IMG/VR virus record: IMGVR_UViG_3300019759_000013
Location: 1-31,071 of that record
Direction: 5' to 3' (one strand)
Length of the DNA: 31,071 nt
Source: a virus
Below the pieces are notes generated by a model, which saw only the letters and a program-made list of their open reading frames with translations, had not been told where the DNA came from and did no database searches. The position numbers were made by a program, and so were the translations under genes. Shown here in pieces: positions 28,335-31,071 of the stretch (positions are counted from its first letter, which is position 1; each line of letters opens with the position of its first letter).

Positions 28335-28723
28335 CAACACTATCCCAACTACACATAGCACTAATGGACAAGGCTAAGGCGTTTGCTACGGCTAACAGCC
28401 TGCCGATTAATAACATTGGCTTTGATTTTACAGAGCCAGCCAGTGGCGCATGGCTTGAACTATCCATTGCGCCTAACGACCGCGATTATGGCCTGAATGA
28501 TGCTAAAGTGTTTCGCCGTGGCATTGGCCAGATAAACGTGTGCAACAAGAAGAACAACGGAATTAAACAGCTAACGGATATAGCTGGACTACTTGAAGCT
28601 GAGTTTACCAGAGGTTCCATATTAGTGGATGCAATTCGCATAACAACTAGCCCGCAAACAATGGAACCATTCCAGCGCGGGGGCGTGTACGTGTTGCCGC
28701 TATCATTTGAGTATTCAGAGTGA
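28331..28723 (+). CDS. Tail terminator protein (DUF4128-like)
   Basis: The 130-residue protein resembles DUF4128 tail terminators. The N-terminal helix (LSQLHIALMDKAKAFATA) is followed by INNIGFDFTEPASGAWLELSIAPND, an IGQINVCNKKNNGIKQLTDIAGLLEAEF core and the end TMEPFQRGGVYVLPLSFEYSE. It would cap the growing tail tube and bind the neck. The ATG overlaps the previous stop, and its own stop TGA is part of an extended -10 promoter. Confidence 0.75.
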   Translation: MTTLSQLHIALMDKAKAFATANSLPINNIGFDFTEPASGAWLELSIAPNDRDYGLNDAKVFRRGIGQINVCNKKNNGIKQLTDIAGLLEAEFTRGSILVDAIRITTSPQTMEPFQRGGVYVLPLSFEYSE

Positions 28724-28729
28724 TAAAAT
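28721..28729 (+). promoter_or_regulatory. Extended -10 promoter before tail tube gene
   Basis: TGA of the preceding stop forms TGn, followed by TAAAAT (28724-28729), 38 bases before the tail tube start. No good -35 box is visible. Confidence 0.4.
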
Positions 28730-28766
28730 ACAACTATCAAAAACCGTTGAACCATAGGAAAAAACA

Positions 28767-29213
28767 ATGACTGATACATTAACAAACATAGGCACCGTTG
28801 TTTCTGTGTCTGCTGCTGCCCCTGCTACATTCGACCAAGCTGGATATGAGGCGCTTTCGTTCTCAGAAGTAACTGGTGTTGCGTCAATTGGTGAGTTCGG
28901 CCCATCATACGAAATTCTAAACCATGTTGACCTGAAAGACGGTATCACACAGAAAGCCCACGGTGCTTTAAACTACGGCGACCCTGCTTTGCAGTATCGT
29001 ATCGTTGAAGCAGACACCGGCCAAGGCATCCTTGATACTGCCCTATCAGCTCGCACCACTATCAGCTTAAAGGTAGAGCGCGCTTCTGGATTAGTTCAGT
29101 ACGTTCAAACACTTGTAACCAGTGCTCCTACATCGGAAGGCACAAGCGGCGCTATCTACATGAAGTCTAGCAATCTTGCGCTTAAGTCTGCAATTGTTGA
29201 GGTAGCTGCTTAA
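28767..29213 (+). CDS. Major tail tube protein
   Basis: The 148-residue protein is beta-rich with many Ser/Thr/Ala. An N-terminal arm (NIGTVVSVSAAAPATFDQAGYEAL) and an EVTGVASIGEFGPSYEI segment are followed by the LKDGITQKAHGALNYGDPALQY loop and strands RTTISLKVERASGLVQYVQTLV. It has an Ala-rich end. This is typical of siphovirus tube subunits, which stack as hexameric rings. The gene lies between the tail terminator and tail chaperone, has its own -10 box and an AGGAAA ribosome site. Confidence 0.85.
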   Translation: MTDTLTNIGTVVSVSAAAPATFDQAGYEALSFSEVTGVASIGEFGPSYEILNHVDLKDGITQKAHGALNYGDPALQYRIVEADTGQGILDTALSARTTISLKVERASGLVQYVQTLVTSAPTSEGTSGAIYMKSSNLALKSAIVEVAA

Positions 29214-29214
29214 T

Positions 29215-29583
29215 ATGGATATCAAGGAGCTAGGCACACAGAACGAAGTTATTGATGTCATTCACCCACAAGCTGGTGACGTTGGCATCAAGTTTACTGT
29301 GTGCGACCCATTAAGCGCTGAATTTGCAAACGCTTCTGCTCGCATTGACCGCTCAAAGAGTGGCCCTGATTGGTCTAGTTTTGTTGTTAATCAGGCGCTT
29401 TGCGCCGTGGTTGGTTGGTCTGGAGTTACAGAAGAAGGTAAAGAAATTCCGTTCACCAAGGAATTGGCGAAAGAGTATTTAACCAATCCTGAATATTATT
29501 GGCTATGTGTAGCTGTCGACGAACATTTTGGCAAAAAAAAAGGCTACATGCAGACAATTATGAACAGATTAAAACCTTCATAA
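29215..29583 (+). CDS. Tail assembly chaperone, short form (G-like)
   Basis: The 122-residue protein starts one base after the tail tube stop. CDPLSAEFANASARIDRSK, FVVNQALCAVVGWSGVTEEGKEIPFTKELAKEYLTNPEYYWLCVAVDEHF is the typical chaperone pattern ('W...' followed by N-P-E/Y helix). It coats the tape measure before tube polymerisation. An A9 run near the 3' end (29533-29541) allows a -1 shift into the T-like frame. The non-shifted product ends at TAA 29583. Confidence 0.88.
   Translation: MDIKELGTQNEVIDVIHPQAGDVGIKFTVCDPLSAEFANASARIDRSKSGPDWSSFVVNQALCAVVGWSGVTEEGKEIPFTKELAKEYLTNPEYYWLCVAVDEHFGKKKGYMQTIMNRLKPS
29533..29541 (+). other. Slippery A9 site for -1 ribosomal frameshift
   Basis: In the zero frame the codons read GGC AAA AAA AAA GGC, where both tRNAs can re-pair on AAA in the -1 frame. 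The downstream -1 frame stays open to 29879 and codes a conserved-type T domain without its own strong start. Tail chaperones in most siphophages use this step to make a fixed ratio of short and long forms. Confidence 0.8.
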
Positions 29584-29879
29584 AATTGATGGGGTTTCTA
29601 TCTGCCACGCAAGAAGGGCAGAAGGAGCCACGTTTAAAACAATGGAATTGGGGTTTTCCAGAGCAAGGCCCGCTGGGTTATATCTGGGACTGGATTTGTG
29701 AAATAGGCCTAGGCACTGTCATTACATGGCAAGAGATTAAAGCTTGGTCTGACATAACAGGAATTAAACCAACAAAAAACGAGGCATTCGCCATCGTTCA
29801 ATTATCAAGCGCTTGGCTCAGTGAACGCAATAGAGGCCACAGCAAACACGAAGTACCAGACTGGGCAGGTAATTTTTAA
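29541..29879 (+). CDS. Tail assembly chaperone, T-like extension (-1 frameshift)
   Basis: The -1 frame continues from the A9 run with RLHADNYEQIKTFIKLMGFLSATQEG and goes through WNWGFPEQGPLGYIWDWICEIGLGTVITWQEIKAWSDITGIKPTKNEAFAIVQLSSAWLSER. The stop is at 29879. It would be joined to residues 1-109 of the short form to give about 221 residues. The only internal start is ATG 29589 with no clear ribosome site. The extension lets the chaperone bind tail tube and tape measure. It ends one base into the tape measure start. Confidence 0.85.
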   Translation, partial: RLHADNYEQIKTFIKLMGFLSATQEGQKEPRLKQWNWGFPEQGPLGYIWDWICEIGLGTVITWQEIKAWSDITGIKPTKNEAFAIVQLSSAWLSERNRGHSKHEVPDWAGNF

Positions 29880-31071
29880 TGACAGATATTGCAAAGCTTG
29901 CCATACAAGCGGAAACCAAAGGCGTAACACAGGCGCAAGGCCAGCTAGATAAGCTTAGCACGTCAGCTGGTAAGGCCGAGAAGTCGACTAAATCAATGGC
30001 CATCGAAAGCGGCAAAGCCGAAAAAGCCAGTAACGGCTTTTCTGGCGCATCTCGTAACCTATCATTTCAGTTAAACCAAGTAGCCCAACAAGGTGCTGTA
30101 ACAGGCAACTACCTTGGCGCTTTGGCTATCCAGCTTCCTGACATGCTGCTTAGTTTTGGCACACTTGGTATCCTTGTGGGTGCTGCTGCTGGTGTTATGG
30201 CTGGGCCGTTGTTGACTGCTTTGCAAGACAACGAAAAGGGCACAGAAGACCTTAGCGACGAAATAAAAGATCTTACAGATAACTACAAGAATGCAACAGT
30301 TGCGCAAAAGGCATTCTTTGCCAGAGAGAATGCAGACAAACTAGAAGAAGAAATAAAGAAGCGTGACGAAGCAAACAAAAAAATTGGCGAGTACACAAAG
30401 TGGCTAGAGACAGCTAAGCGTAACCTAGATAACCTACAGCCATCAATAGGCAAATGGGGTGATGCGACCTCTAGTGATCAAATGCTAAAGCGTCAAGCCA
30501 AGCTAAATGCGAATATATCCGAATTAAGCGCACTACTTAATGATCAACAGGTTCAATTTGATAATGCAAGTATAAGGATTGAGAAGTATAACAACCTAAT
30601 AGCTGACCCGACCGGCGGCACAGAAGCACGCGCGAAAGCTATTCGCGACATTAACAACGAATTAGTTGAGCAACTAGCACAGCTAACCTTAAACGATTCA
30701 GAATTATTGCAGCGCCAGCTTATATTAAACCGCGCAACCGACGCAGAGATTGCCAGCGCGCTTGCTATGCAGGGCAGTATCGAAAAGATTGAAGCCGAAA
30801 CAGAGGCGCTAAAGAAACAAGAAGCCTTGCGTTCTTCGCTTAGCAGCCAGCTTGCGTCTATTGAGGTGCAACAAGCTGATCCTGCCGAGCGAGCAAGATT
30901 ACAGTTTGAGCGCCGCAATGAAGTGATCCAGCTTTCAAACGACGAGCTAAACCTATCGCAAGAACGCTATGATCAGCTTAGAACACAGAACGCAGAGAAG
31001 CTATCTGCCGACTTGATTGCAATAGAAAACAGAACACAAGAGCAGAAAAGCCAAATCCTTTCCGCCGAACA
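29879..31071 (+). CDS. Tape measure protein, N-terminal part (cut by window edge)
   Basis: The frame opens MTDIAKLAIQAETKGVTQAQG and stays open to the window end (397 codons). Residues 58-130 hold the tape-measure pattern (NLSFQLNQVAQQGAVTGNYLGALAIQLPDMLLSFGTLGILVGAAAGVMAGPLLTAL), a hydrophobic part that probably crosses or inserts in the membrane on injection. Long charged coiled-coil helices follow (KLEEEIKKRDEANKKI, EAETEALKKQEALRS). It fixes tail length. The ATG overlaps the previous stop (TAATG). Confidence 0.92.
   Translation, partial: MTDIAKLAIQAETKGVTQAQGQLDKLSTSAGKAEKSTKSMAIESGKAEKASNGFSGASRNLSFQLNQVAQQGAVTGNYLGALAIQLPDMLLSFGTLGILVGAAAGVMAGPLLTALQDNEKGTEDLSDEIKDLTDNYKNATVAQKAFFARENADKLEEEIKKRDEANKKIGEYTKWLETAKRNLDNLQPSIGKWGDATSSDQMLKRQAKLNANISELSALLNDQQVQFDNASIRIEKYNNLIADPTGGTEARAKAIRDINNELVEQLAQLTLNDSELLQRQLILNRATDAEIASALAMQGSIEKIEAETEALKKQEALRSSLSSQLASIEVQQADPAERARLQFERRNEVIQLSNDELNLSQERYDQLRTQNAEKLSADLIAIENRTQEQKSQILSAE

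Noticed and set aside
1-31071. CRISPR arrays, insertion sequences, attachment sites
   Set aside because: No regularly spaced direct repeats, no transposase, integrase or tRNA end was seen.

Overview
The window is a stretch of a tailed double-stranded DNA bacteriophage or prophage. It holds a complete early and replication region and the left part of the virion-gene region: packaging, capsid, head-tail joining, tail tube, tail chaperone and the start of the tape measure. A tape measure with a single tail-tube gene, a frameshifted tail chaperone and no visible sheath gene suggests siphovirus morphology. Two genes with signal peptides, at least one an outer-membrane-barrel type, point to a Gram-negative and probably gammaproteobacterial host. 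I cannot name the host or a close relative from the sequence. No integrase, CI-type repressor, lysis gene, tRNA, insertion sequence or CRISPR array was seen. Lifestyle is therefore undecided.

Region 1 (1-8325, all minus strand) reads leftward from a promoter near 8400. It starts with a recombination block: a Sak4-like ATPase, a DUF669-type single-strand-binding protein and a YqaJ/lambda-type exonuclease. Next come an SF2 helicase, a SLOG (DUF2493) protein and a VRR-NUC nuclease. Small proteins, a double helix-turn-helix protein, a TET-associated-type (TAGT) glycosyltransferase, a DUF2591-like protein and a truncated exported protein follow. Many genes overlap as ATGA, so translation is coupled.

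Region 2 (8326-8467) is the divergent control region. It carries a good leftward promoter overlapped by an AAAAGT/ACTTTT operator. The first rightward gene is a YdaS/Cro-like regulator.

Region 3 (8468-18566, plus strand) has a primase-polymerase/helicase, then a 423-base non-coding stretch with repeats and a 38-base A/T-only tract that looks like a replication origin. After that come a run of small accessory genes, several of them membrane proteins, a metallophosphoesterase resembling phage T5 A1, a double-terminator region with possible RNA structure, a phage-encoded outer-membrane protein and a DUF551 protein.

Region 4 (18612 to the window end, plus strand) is the virion module: small and large terminase, DUF4055-type portal, scaffold, major capsid protein, four small head genes (two heavily overlapping), a DnaT-like head-completion protein, an Ntn-hydrolase (proteasome-like) protein, a joining protein, an SPP1 gp7/Mu F-type protein, two connector/terminator proteins, tail tube, tail chaperone pair with an A9 slippery site, and the tape measure, which runs off the end.

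The most interesting items are a promoter embedded in a ribosome-site-sequestering hairpin at 183-239, two terminators whose 3' arms serve as ribosome sites (5697-5730 and 26859-26880), the candidate origin, the orphan TAGT glycosyltransferase, the 104-base dual-coding overlap after the capsid gene, and the proteasome-like enzyme in the head operon.
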